Source: Gammaproteobacteria bacterium
Lineage (GTDB): Bacteria > Pseudomonadota > Gammaproteobacteria > Pseudomonadales > Azotimanducaceae
Assembly: GCA_002725095.1 (NCBI GenBank)
Contig: PBQQ01000023.1
Span: 12,736-27,435, forward strand
Reading direction: 5' to 3'
Length of the DNA stretch: 14,700 nt
Shown here: piece after piece, positions 1 through 7,001 of the stretch
How positions within the stretch are numbered: position 1 is the first letter of the stretch
How the letters are laid out: every line of letters begins with the position of its first letter
The notes under the pieces: generated by a model
Databases searched by the model: none
Seen by the model: only the letters and a program-made list of their open reading frames with translations
What the model was told of the DNA's origin: nothing
Position numbers and translations under genes: made by a program

Positions 1-884
1 TGTTGCAGAGCCAATACGAGGTTATTGCGGACGGGCAGCGTGACCTAGCGGCACAGGCGGTCGAATTAAGCACGCAGGGTCGCGAATTGGACACGGCGTT
101 TGGTCGCGCTGATGTGCAATTGGAACAGCGGCTGATTACGCTTAGGGCAGAATTCAGTAACGAAATCCAAAAGATTACGAGGGATTCATCGCGGCTATCG
201 TTGCTTTTAGAGCTATTGGAAGTTCGTTATCTGCTGCGTTCGGCCGCATTGCGCATGCATTTTCAACACGATTTCGCGGCGACGGTCGTTTTGCTGGAAG
301 GCATACTCGATCGGCTTCGAGAGATCGATGATCTGGTCGTTTTGCCTCTAAGAACACAAATTGAACAAGACCTAGAGGCCGTTAATCAAATCGCCTCCGA
401 GGGCATACAAGAGCCGCTGCGTAAACTTGAAGCTATTGAAGTTGCTTGGCCCGAGCTTTTGCCCGGCGGAGCTCTGGAACTCGCCTCAATGACTGCGGAA
501 ACACCGAGTTCGATAGGCGCGCAACTCTTGCGTGAGGTAAGCCAATTGTTGCAAGTACGCTATCTCAGTGAAGCTGACGACTACGCGCAGTTCGACGCAA
601 ATGCTTATATAAGTGAGATTGAGCGCGATCTTTTGCGCCTGAAGTTTGACGCCGCAATAACGCAAAGCCGGGTGGCATTAATGCGTCTTGATACGACAAG
701 ATTTTACGAACATTTAAGTGTCTTGACGCAATGGCACCAGCAATTTACTGAGGCCGATAACGCAGCGGCGCAAGCTAACTTGATCGTGATTGAAGAACTC
801 GGAAAATTGGATTTAGCGCCCCAACAGTATGACCTTAGCCTATCGATCGAATTGATTGATCAACTCTTGGCCAACCGCAAATGA
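1..884 (+). CDS. hemX: HemX-family protein, 5' end outside window
   Basis: C-terminal 293 or so residues of HemX. The frame is open from the first complete codon at base 3, and the TTG there is not a real start. The family is a bitopic inner-membrane protein encoded in the hemCDXY operon. It is often mislabelled uroporphyrinogen-III C-methyltransferase, but nothing here looks like a methyltransferase fold. Visible: a charged, Gln-rich coiled-coil stretch over roughly the first 55 residues, then the HemX domain, with the typical LLELLEVRYLLRSA helix and the segment around LRLKFDAAITQSRVALMR. The family's N-terminal membrane segment must lie upstream of the window. The stop overlaps the hemY start as ATGA, so the two are translationally coupled. 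By analogy hemC and hemD probably lie upstream. Its exact role in tetrapyrrole synthesis is not established. Confidence 0.88.
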   Translation, partial: LQSQYEVIADGQRDLAAQAVELSTQGRELDTAFGRADVQLEQRLITLRAEFSNEIQKITRDSSRLSLLLELLEVRYLLRSAALRMHFQHDFAATVVLLEGILDRLREIDDLVVLPLRTQIEQDLEAVNQIASEGIQEPLRKLEAIEVAWPELLPGGALELASMTAETPSSIGAQLLREVSQLLQVRYLSEADDYAQFDANAYISEIERDLLRLKFDAAITQSRVALMRLDTTRFYEHLSVLTQWHQQFTEADNAAAQANLIVIEELGKLDLAPQQYDLSLSIELIDQLLANRK

Positions 885-2122
885 AGTGGGTATGGCTATT
901 GATAGCGCTCATTCTTGGAGCCATCGCAGGTGCGGGTTGGCTGCTGGATCCAGGATATGTGTTGGTAAGAATCAGCGATATGGTGCTGGAAACCAGCCTT
1001 GCCGTTGCCACTCTTATGCTCACGGTTTGTGTGTTTGTGTGCTTTTGGCTGGCGCAACTGCTAACGCGAGTACTTAAAAGCACGGCGCGCTTCGCGGACT
1101 GGCAACACAGCAAATCATTGCTGGCGCAGTACGAGCTGCAAAAGCAGGCGGTAGTGGCGGTTTTGGGCGGTGATTGGCAACAAGCGGCTGCGGTGCTCGG
1201 ACGGGAGACTCGGGCCAACAACTCGAGCTCTGATGCGCAGCATCAATTTATGCATACCGTTCTCGCGGCCCATACGGCGCACGCGCGGGGAGACTTTGTC
1301 GAACGGGATAAAATTTTGCTGGCGCCCAAGGCTGCAGTGGAGCAATTGTCATCGCTTGGGCCGTTGTTGGTGGCGCAGTGGTATCTTGAGTCCGGGGAAA
1401 TAAAACAGGCCATAGATCCGCTTAACCGAATACTTGCCGCTAATAAGAAAAGCGGTCGTGCGTTGTCGATGCTGGCGAGCGTGCATATAGCACTGGAGGA
1501 TTGGGATGCGGCGGAAGCGTGTTGGAGTGCACTAAAGAAATCGGCTCAGCCCTACCACACCGGCGTCCGATTAAATGCCTACGATTTTCAGCTGCGCCAG
1601 GATTTTCGCAATCCCATTCTTGCAGATGCGTTGATGTTGGCAAAACTTTTGGCGCGGCGTGCGGGCGCGATGAAAGAGTTTAAAGGCATGGCGACGGTGC
1701 AGCGTCGGAATGTCGATTTTCTAATAGCTTGGGGTAACGAGCTTAAGATCCTGCAACGTTCGTCGGAGGGAGCTGATCTCTTAGCCGCAGCGCTCGATGA
1801 GTCGTGGCAGTCTGAATTATTTGCGCAATGGCTGGATTTGGTAGTTTTGGCGCCGGCAAATCATATAGAACGGGCGCTAGGATGGGCGAAGACGCGCCCG
1901 CAAGATGCGCGCATTCAAGAGGCGTTAGGGTTGTTCGCGAGCCGAAGTGAGCAGTGGCAAGACGCCAAAACCTATTTTGAAGCGGCTTTGAAAGAGTTGC
2001 CCGAAAAGGATCTTGCCAAAGCGCGCCTGTATCGACAGTTGGGGCTTGCTTGGCAGGCTCTGGGAGACGATCACCGAGCCATGCAGTATTTCGTCCAAGC
2101 TCAAGCCTTAGCGACGCATTGA
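881..2122 (+). CDS. hemY: HemY, membrane-anchored TPR protein of heme biosynthesis locus
   Basis: 413 residues, the usual proteobacterial HemY length. Two N-terminal hydrophobic segments (about residues 4-23 and 38-64) flank the conserved DPGYV...ETSLAVA region. They are followed by a helical, TPR-like soluble part from about 110 to the end, with recognisable TPR-style helices near 190-220 and 345-410. This is the proteobacterial HemY linked to coproporphyrin/protoporphyrin metabolism, not the Bacillus protoporphyrinogen oxidase of the same name. The ATG overlaps the hemX stop by four bases and has no clear Shine-Dalgarno, so translation probably depends on hemX. Its last 15 bases overlap the 3' end of rho on the other strand, leaving no room for a separate terminator. 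Confidence 0.9.
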   Translation: MKWVWLLIALILGAIAGAGWLLDPGYVLVRISDMVLETSLAVATLMLTVCVFVCFWLAQLLTRVLKSTARFADWQHSKSLLAQYELQKQAVVAVLGGDWQQAAAVLGRETRANNSSSDAQHQFMHTVLAAHTAHARGDFVERDKILLAPKAAVEQLSSLGPLLVAQWYLESGEIKQAIDPLNRILAANKKSGRALSMLASVHIALEDWDAAEACWSALKKSAQPYHTGVRLNAYDFQLRQDFRNPILADALMLAKLLARRAGAMKEFKGMATVQRRNVDFLIAWGNELKILQRSSEGADLLAAALDESWQSELFAQWLDLVVLAPANHIERALGWAKTRPQDARIQEALGLFASRSEQWQDAKTYFEAALKELPEKDLAKARLYRQLGLAWQALGDDHRAMQYFVQAQALATH

Positions 2123-3364
2123 ATCGAAAAATTCGCCGTTTGTTTTCGTCTCTTTCAACTTGTCTAAAATAAATTCGATGGCGGCAATGTCATCCATATC
2201 GTGCAACAGCTTGCGCAAAATCCATACGCGCTGGAGTTCATCTTCGCTCATAAGTAACTCTTCTCGTCGAGTTGCGGAGCGTCGGATATTAATTGCTGGA
2301 TAGACACGCTTTTCGGCAATCTTGCGCTCTAGGTGTAATTCCTGATTACCAGTACCTTTGAATTCCTCGTAGATCACTTCGTCCATTTTCGAGCCTGTGT
2401 CTACCAGCGCTGTAGCAACGATGGTTAAGCTGCCGCCTTCTTCGATGTTGCGTGCCGCGCCAAAGAAGCGTTTAGGACGCTCCAGCGCGTGGGCGTCTAC
2501 GCCGCCTGTGAGCACTTTGCCTGAAGACGGCACTATGGTGTTGTAGGCGCGGGCGAGTCGAGTGATTGAATCCAAAAGAATGACGACATCTTTTTTGTGC
2601 TCAACGAGCCGTTTGGCCTTTTCAATGACCATCTCTGCCACCTGGACGTGTCGGGACGGTGGCTCGTCAAACGTCGATGCGACCACCTCGCCGCGAACGG
2701 ATCGTTGCATTTCGGTCACTTCTTCTGGCCGTTCGTCGATTAATAAAACGATCAGGATGGTCTCTGGATTGTTCGCCGCAATGGATTGTGCGATGTTTTG
2801 CATCACCAGAGTTTTACCGGCCTTAGGCGGTGATACGATCAGTGCGCGTTGGCCCTTGCCCACGGGCGCTACGAGATCGATTATGCGCGCTGTTAAATCC
2901 TCGGTGCTGCCATTGCCACGTTCTAATTGTAGGCGGTCATTTGGAAACAGAGGGGTAAGATTTTCGAACAAAACCTTATGAGTTTTGTTATTTGTTTCGC
3001 TGAAATTTATCTCGTCGACTTTAAGCAGCGCAAAATAGCGTTCGCCGTCTTTAGGCGGGCGAATTTTGCCCGCAATGGTGTCCCCGGTGCGTAGGTTGAA
3101 CCGGCGCACTTGACTGGGAGATACGTAGATATCATCCGGGCCAGCCAGGTAAGAACTGTCCGGCGAACGCAGGAAGCCAAAGCCGTCTTGAAGAATCTCA
3201 AGAGTGCCCTCGCCATAAATATCCTCGCCGCTCTTTGACTGCTTGCGCACGATGGCCGCGATAACCTCTTGCTTGCGGGATCGCCCAACATTTTCGAGGC
3301 CCATTTCTCGAGCCATGTCCATCAACTCGGTGACGGGTTTACGTTTCAAATCTGAAAGATGCAT
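2108..3364 (-). CDS. rho: Transcription termination factor Rho
   Basis: Hexameric RNA-dependent ATPase/translocase that ends transcription at Rho-dependent sites. From the ATG at 3364 the protein is 418 residues (E. coli 419). The N-terminal Rho domain begins MHLSDLKRKPVTEL. RNP1 GFGFLR is at 61-66, Walker A PPKAGKT at 179-185 with Lys184 at the E. coli position, then the Walker B LLDSITRLARAY, the RARAY-adjacent Q-loop region and the R-loop around FKGTGNQE. The frame stays open up to a TTG at 3430, but those 22 extra residues have no family counterpart. An ATG at 3370 (adding Met-Ala) is the other realistic start. Neither has a good Shine-Dalgarno. It follows trxA as in E. coli but has its own promoter and long leader. 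The 3' end overlaps hemY. Confidence 0.97.
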   Translation of the reverse strand: MHLSDLKRKPVTELMDMAREMGLENVGRSRKQEVIAAIVRKQSKSGEDIYGEGTLEILQDGFGFLRSPDSSYLAGPDDIYVSPSQVRRFNLRTGDTIAGKIRPPKDGERYFALLKVDEINFSETNNKTHKVLFENLTPLFPNDRLQLERGNGSTEDLTARIIDLVAPVGKGQRALIVSPPKAGKTLVMQNIAQSIAANNPETILIVLLIDERPEEVTEMQRSVRGEVVASTFDEPPSRHVQVAEMVIEKAKRLVEHKKDVVILLDSITRLARAYNTIVPSSGKVLTGGVDAHALERPKRFFGAARNIEEGGSLTIVATALVDTGSKMDEVIYEEFKGTGNQELHLERKIAEKRVYPAINIRRSATRREELLMSEDELQRVWILRKLLHDMDDIAAIEFILDKLKETKTNGEFFDSMRR

Positions 3365-3519
3365 TGCCATTGTTTTAGCCGTTGTTATTTTAGGATTGAT
3401 AGTCGCTCTCGGTGCCAGCGAGTTTGGCAAGGTCGCTGACCATCAATGAGAGCAGGGAGTAGTCGGATCCGACTGAAAAGTAAATTCGCTTGCTGGGATT
3501 CCTCTATCCCAAAAGCGAA
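3365..3519 (-). promoter_or_regulatory. rho 5' leader
   Basis: About 150 bases between the predicted transcription start and the rho ATG. It contains a strong hairpin at its very 5' end, a perfect 14-base palindrome at 3461-3474 (AGTCGGATCCGACT), and a possible 17-codon reading frame on the minus strand (ATG at 3443, TAA at 3390-3392; begins MVSDLAKLAG). That frame has no Shine-Dalgarno and no similarity that I can see to E. coli RhoL. Rho is autoregulated through its leader in E. coli, so a regulatory role here is a reasonable inference only. Confidence 0.45.
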
Positions 3520-3520
3520 T
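3484..3520 (-). promoter_or_regulatory. Stem-loop at the 5' end of the rho transcript
   Basis: An interrupted inverted repeat. Outer arms ATTCGCTT (3484-3491) and AAGCGAAT (3513-3520) pair perfectly over 8 bases. Inner arms GGGAT (3495-3499) and ATCCC (3506-3510) add 5 pairs around a 6-base loop, separated from the outer stem by a small 3/2 internal loop. No T-run follows on the minus strand, so it is not an intrinsic terminator. It sits within a few bases of the predicted rho start site and so could protect or regulate the 5' end. Confidence 0.55.
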
Positions 3521-3525
3521 AACAG

Positions 3526-3553
3526 AGTGTAGAGAAAAGCTGCGCTAGGTCAA
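3526..3553 (-). promoter_or_regulatory. Sigma70-type promoter for rho
   Basis: On the minus strand, -35 TTGACC (3553-3548; 5 of 6 to consensus) and -10 TACACT (3531-3526; 4 of 6) are separated by 16 bases. It lies directly downstream of the trxA terminator, so rho is likely transcribed independently of trxA. The predicted start is near 3519. Confidence 0.6.
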
Positions 3554-3578
3554 GGCGCGTGCTCGACAGATAAAATCG

Positions 3579-3610
3579 AAAAAAAGGGCCCCGTTATGAC
3601 TCGAAGCCCT
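3579..3610 (-). terminator. Intrinsic terminator of trxA
   Basis: On the minus strand, 19 bases after the trxA stop, AGGGCTTCG pairs with CGGGGCCCT (9 pairs including two G-U) around an 8-base loop, followed at once by a run of T residues (plus-strand A run 3579-3585). This is a textbook Rho-independent terminator and separates trxA from rho. Confidence 0.85.
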
Positions 3611-3629
3611 CGGCGTTTGGTCGCAGGTA

Positions 3630-3956
3630 TTAGATATTGCTGTCTAAAAAAGCTTGCAGCTGCGACTTTGATAACGCGCCGACTTTTGTCGCTTCTACTT
3701 CGCCGTTCTTAAAAAGCATTAAGGTTGGAATGCCACGAATGCCGTACTTCGGCGGAGTGCCTTGGTTCGCGTCAATATCGATTTTGCACACTTTCAATTT
3801 GTCCGCGTATTCGCCGGCCACTTCTTCAAGAATAGGAGCGATCATCTTGCACGGGCCACACCACTCTGCCCAGTAGTCTACAAGCACAGGCTTTTCTGAT
3901 TTCAGGACGTCTTGATCGAAACCGTCATCTGTCGTGTGAACGATAGTGTCGCTCAT
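3630..3956 (-). CDS. trxA: Thioredoxin 1
   Basis: 108-residue cytoplasmic thioredoxin, the usual length. It reduces protein disulfides and is recycled by thioredoxin reductase with NADPH. The active site WCGPC has its cysteines at 33 and 36. Also visible are the buried Asp27, the cis-proline at 77 in GIRGIPT, and the C-terminal GALSKSQL helix typical of TrxA. One extra cysteine at 57 (KVCKIDID) replaces a residue that is not cysteine in E. coli TrxA. The ATG has a good Shine-Dalgarno (GGAG, 8-base spacing). It sits between hemB and rho on the same strand, the trxA-rho order being the same as in E. coli, and ends in its own terminator. Confidence 0.97.
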   Translation of the reverse strand: MSDTIVHTTDDGFDQDVLKSEKPVLVDYWAEWCGPCKMIAPILEEVAGEYADKLKVCKIDIDANQGTPPKYGIRGIPTLMLFKNGEVEATKVGALSKSQLQAFLDSNI

Positions 3957-3982
3957 AGTTTGGTCTCCAGTAATGAATGGTC

Positions 3983-4010
3983 AGTTTATCATCTTCGGGC
4001 GATTAGTCAT
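3983..4010 (-). promoter_or_regulatory. Possible trxA promoter
   Basis: In the 86-base gap between hemB and trxA, minus strand: ATGACT (4010-4005) as -35 and TAAACT (3988-3983) as -10 with 16-base spacing. A TG one base upstream of the -10 makes it extended-type. Each hexamer matches only 4 of 6, so it is tentative. A start near 3976 would give a short leader carrying the trxA Shine-Dalgarno. Confidence 0.3.
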
Positions 4011-4042
4011 GTCCGATGGCGGCTATTAGTTGTCGCCGGCAT

Positions 4043-5035
4043 TCAGCTTGGCCTATGTGTCTCTAGCCAGCGTTTGGTGAAGTAGCTGAGAATACCGTCA
4101 GCCCCAGCGCGCTTGAACGACAATAATGATTCATTAATGACAGATTCTGCGAGCCAGCCATTTGCGATGGCAGCGGCGTGCATGGCGTACTCGCCGCTTA
4201 CCTGATAGGCAAAAGTTGGCACTCGATATGCTGCTTTTACCCGTTGCAGGATATCCAAATAGGGCATCCCCGGCTTAACCATGACCATGTCAGCGCCTTC
4301 GTCGATGTCCATTCCCACCTCATGGATTGCTTCATCGGCATTTGCCGGATCCATTTGGTAAGTTTTCTTGTCGCCGCTGCCGATGGTGGTGTTGGAGCCG
4401 ACTGCGTCGCGAAAAGGACCGTAGTAGCCCGATGCGTATTTAGCGGAATAGGCCATTATGCGCGTGTTGATAAATGTCTGATCGTCGAGAAACTCGCGAA
4501 TCGCGCCGACTCGGCCATCCATCATGTCAGAGGGTGCAATGACGTCGGCGCCTGCGGCGGCGCAGACAGCAGCCTGTTCACAAAGCGCCGCTATTGTGAC
4601 GTCATTGGCCACATAACCGGTATCGTCGATAAGACCGTCTTGGCCGTGGCTGGTATAGGGGTCGAGCGCAGCATCGGTGATCACGCCTACTTCTGGCACG
4701 GCCGCTTTTAGCGCAGCCACGGCGCGTGGCACGAGGCCTTCCGGATTGTAGGCTTCGCGTCCATCTAAGGTGCGCAGGTTCGGTTCGACATTGGGGAACA
4801 CAGCGATGCTATTCAATCCCAGTGCCGCCAATGACGCGACCTCTTGCACCGCCAAGTCGATACTCAGTCGTTCAATGCCTGGCATAGAGTCCACTGCAGA
4901 TCGCTGATTTTTGCCGTCGATGATGAACATGGGATAAATCAAATCATCAGCGGTCACTAGGTTTTCCGCAACGAGGCGTCGGACGAAAGGCTTTTCGCGA
5001 TTGCGGCGCAATCGAGTTTGGGGGAATTGTCGCAT
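4043..5035 (-). CDS. hemB: Delta-aminolevulinic acid dehydratase (porphobilinogen synthase)
   Basis: 330 residues. It condenses two 5-aminolevulinate molecules to porphobilinogen, the second common step of tetrapyrrole synthesis, in the cytoplasm. The two active-site lysines are Lys199 (AYSAKYAS) and Lys254 (VMVKPGMPYLD), which forms the Schiff base. The metal-site loop reads DAALDPYTSHGQDG (121-134). The three cysteines of the zinc enzymes are replaced by Ala123, Asp125 and Asp133, the pattern known from the Mg-dependent Pseudomonas aeruginosa enzyme. The PSDMMDGRVGAIR motif is at 168-180. The ATG at 5035 gives the expected N-terminus; the upstream AGGCGAG is a weak Shine-Dalgarno. It follows the ABC-F gene after 46 bases and may be cotranscribed with it. 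Confidence 0.97.
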   Translation of the reverse strand: MRQFPQTRLRRNREKPFVRRLVAENLVTADDLIYPMFIIDGKNQRSAVDSMPGIERLSIDLAVQEVASLAALGLNSIAVFPNVEPNLRTLDGREAYNPEGLVPRAVAALKAAVPEVGVITDAALDPYTSHGQDGLIDDTGYVANDVTIAALCEQAAVCAAAGADVIAPSDMMDGRVGAIREFLDDQTFINTRIMAYSAKYASGYYGPFRDAVGSNTTIGSGDKKTYQMDPANADEAIHEVGMDIDEGADMVMVKPGMPYLDILQRVKAAYRVPTFAYQVSGEYAMHAAAIANGWLAESVINESLLSFKRAGADGILSYFTKRWLETHRPS

Positions 5036-5081
5036 GTTGTGCTGCTCGCCTAGCTGAGGATTGGTAAAGGATAGATACGCA

Positions 5082-6953
5082 TCAGCTTAACTCCGCTTCT
5101 AGTTTACTGCTAACACTGAGCCACGCCTCCTCTAAGGTTTCAATCTTTTTCCGTACCGCTGCTGCTTCGGCGAGTAACACATTTAGGTCATCCGCTGGCA
5201 TCTGGGCGTAGGTATCTTGATCGGCTAATGTGGCCTCAAGTGATTGCAGTTTTGCGGCGCCTTGCTCGATCTCGCGCTCGAGCTGTTTAATCGATTGGCG
5301 CATATCCTGTTCTGATTTCCGCGCCGCTGCGCGTTCTTGGCGCTGGCGTTTACGCGAGTTAACTGCGTTTTTACTCACGGGTGCTGTTAAAGCGGCCTGT
5401 TTTTGGCGGCTTTCAGTGTAGTCATCTAGGTCGCCGCGATAGGTGGTGAGAGTGCCGTTTTCAATCAACCAAAATTCGTCGACGATTTTGTCTAACAGAT
5501 TTCGGTCATGAGCGACGATGATCACAGCACCGCTGTACGCTTGCAGCGCCAGCGCCAGCGCGTCGCGCATGTCCAGATCTAGGTGGTTAGTGGGCTCGTC
5601 GAGCACCAGAATCGCGGGTTGTTCGGCGGCCAGTAAGGACAACACAAGCCGTGCTTTTTCTCCCCCTGAAAGGCTGCTGATCGGGCGCTCAATCATTTGC
5701 AGACTGAAGCCCCAGCCGCCGAGATAGTCTCGGCACTGTTGTGGCGTCAGCGTAGGATGAATTTCGATAAAAGTAGCGTAGGCGCTATTGCGGGTGTCTA
5801 GCGATTCCAGCTGATGTTGTGCGAAGTAGCCGATCTCAGCGTGCTGGCCTTTTTCAAGGGTTCCGCTGAGGGGTCGGAGATCGCCAACTAAGGCCTTAAG
5901 CAGTGTTGATTTCCCAGCCCCGTTTGCGCCCAGCACGCCTATTCGTGCACCCGGCAGGATGGTCTGAGAGACCTTTTGCAATACTCTATTGTCATTGTAG
6001 CCCAGCACGAGATCGCGGAAGCTGAACAGCGGATTTGAAACTTTCTCCGGGTTGCTGAAGTTCACTTGATAGTCAGAGTCCACATGCAGAGCGGCTTGGG
6101 TTTGCATTCGTTCAAGGGCTTTGATCCGGCTTTGCACCTGCTTGGCTTTGCTCGCCTTGGCGCGAAAGCGGTCGACGAACTGTTGAATGTGCTGCACCTG
6201 TGCTTGGTGCTTTGCGGCCATAGCCTGTTGTTGCTCTAACGCGGCGGCACGTTGGCGTTCAAAGGCGCTGTAGTTGCCTTTGTAGAGCTTGCCGCCGTCG
6301 CCGGCTAGGTGCATCACCATAGTCGCGGTGCTGTCAAGGAAGGCGCGATCGTGGGCGATGATTAACATGGCGCCAGCAAATCTGTTGAGCCAGCCTTCGA
6401 GCCACAAAATAGCCTCAAGATCCAAGTGGTTAGTTGGTTCGTCGAGCAGCAGTAAGTCGCTTGGGCACATCAAGGCTTGGGCCAGGTTCAAACGAATGCG
6501 CCAGCCGCCTGAAAAGCTCGCATAGGGGTTATGCACCATTTGGTCATCGAAGCCGAGGCCGTTAAGTATTTCGCCTGCTTTGGCCGTGGCTTGATAGCCC
6601 CCGAGATCCTCGTAGCGACTATATAGATTGGCTAGGGCTTCTGGGTCTTCGGTGGCTACGATTTGCCCTTCCACCTGGCGTAGTTCGTGATCTCCGTCTA
6701 TGACATATTCAAGTGCCGGACGTTCGTTAGCTTCGACCTCCTGTGCCATGTGCCCAATTCGCCAATCATCCGGAAATTCGACGTTGCCGCGGCTACTTTC
6801 AAGTTCGCCAAGCACCAACTTAAACAATGTGGATTTGCCAATGCCGTTGCGGCCCACAACGGCCATTCGTTGGCCGGGATAAACCACACCGTCGAGGCCG
6901 GAAAAAAGCACATCGTCGCCGCGTTCGAAGGTTAAGTCTGTCAGGCGAAGCAT
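5082..6953 (-). CDS. yheS: ABC-F family ATPase, YheS type
   Basis: 623 residues with two ABC domains in tandem and no membrane segments, the ABC-F layout of ribosome-associated translation factors. Walker A motifs are GRNGIGKS (34-41) and GANGAGKS (342-349). The signatures are SFSGGWRIRLN (146-156) and SLSGGEKARL (427-436). Both Walker B sites are LDEPTNHLDL, with catalytic Glu172 and Glu453. The linker 230-290 carries the basic YheS-type helix DRFRAKASKAKQVQSRIK that contacts the ribosome in this family. The C-terminal 525-623 is a charged coiled coil. Length and motifs match E. coli YheS rather than Uup or EttA. The start MLRLTDLTF is clear, although no Shine-Dalgarno is visible. It is downstream of the orphan parA gene. 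Confidence 0.92.
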   Translation of the reverse strand: MLRLTDLTFERGDDVLFSGLDGVVYPGQRMAVVGRNGIGKSTLFKLVLGELESSRGNVEFPDDWRIGHMAQEVEANERPALEYVIDGDHELRQVEGQIVATEDPEALANLYSRYEDLGGYQATAKAGEILNGLGFDDQMVHNPYASFSGGWRIRLNLAQALMCPSDLLLLDEPTNHLDLEAILWLEGWLNRFAGAMLIIAHDRAFLDSTATMVMHLAGDGGKLYKGNYSAFERQRAAALEQQQAMAAKHQAQVQHIQQFVDRFRAKASKAKQVQSRIKALERMQTQAALHVDSDYQVNFSNPEKVSNPLFSFRDLVLGYNDNRVLQKVSQTILPGARIGVLGANGAGKSTLLKALVGDLRPLSGTLEKGQHAEIGYFAQHQLESLDTRNSAYATFIEIHPTLTPQQCRDYLGGWGFSLQMIERPISSLSGGEKARLVLSLLAAEQPAILVLDEPTNHLDLDMRDALALALQAYSGAVIIVAHDRNLLDKIVDEFWLIENGTLTTYRGDLDDYTESRQKQAALTAPVSKNAVNSRKRQRQERAAARKSEQDMRQSIKQLEREIEQGAAKLQSLEATLADQDTYAQMPADDLNVLLAEAAAVRKKIETLEEAWLSVSSKLEAELS

Positions 6954-6969
6954 TAAAAGAAGATTTTGC

Positions 6970-6990
6970 GACGGAGCGCTAAGCGCCGTC
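6970..6990 (-). terminator. Weak hairpin after the parA-like gene
   Basis: In the 48-base gap between the parA-like stop and the ABC-F start, GACGG and CCGTC arms enclose a further GC-rich self-complementary core (GCGCT/AGCGC). On the minus strand only a broken T-rich stretch follows. It may be a partial terminator or attenuate read-through into yheS. Low certainty. Confidence 0.25.
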
Positions 6991-7001
6991 GGTATTCAAC
7001 C

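Noticed and set aside
3..5. TTG at base 3 as the start of hemX
   Set aside because: HemX needs an upstream membrane segment; the frame is simply cut by the window edge.
3430..3430. TTG at 3430 as the rho start, giving 440 residues
   Set aside because: The extra residues have no counterpart in Rho; starting at 3364 puts the Walker A lysine at 184 exactly as in E. coli.
3243..3449. Plus-strand frame opposite the rho 5' end encoding a hydrophobic stretch (CIAIVLAVVILGLIVALG), a possible small membrane protein
   Set aside because: Most of it is antisense to conserved rho codons, no ribosome site precedes it, and the hydrophobic run comes from the reverse complement of rho leader and first codons.
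3786..3788. Extra cysteine (Cys57) in thioredoxin
   Set aside because: Single additional cysteines are common in thioredoxins and there is no evidence of a regulatory role.
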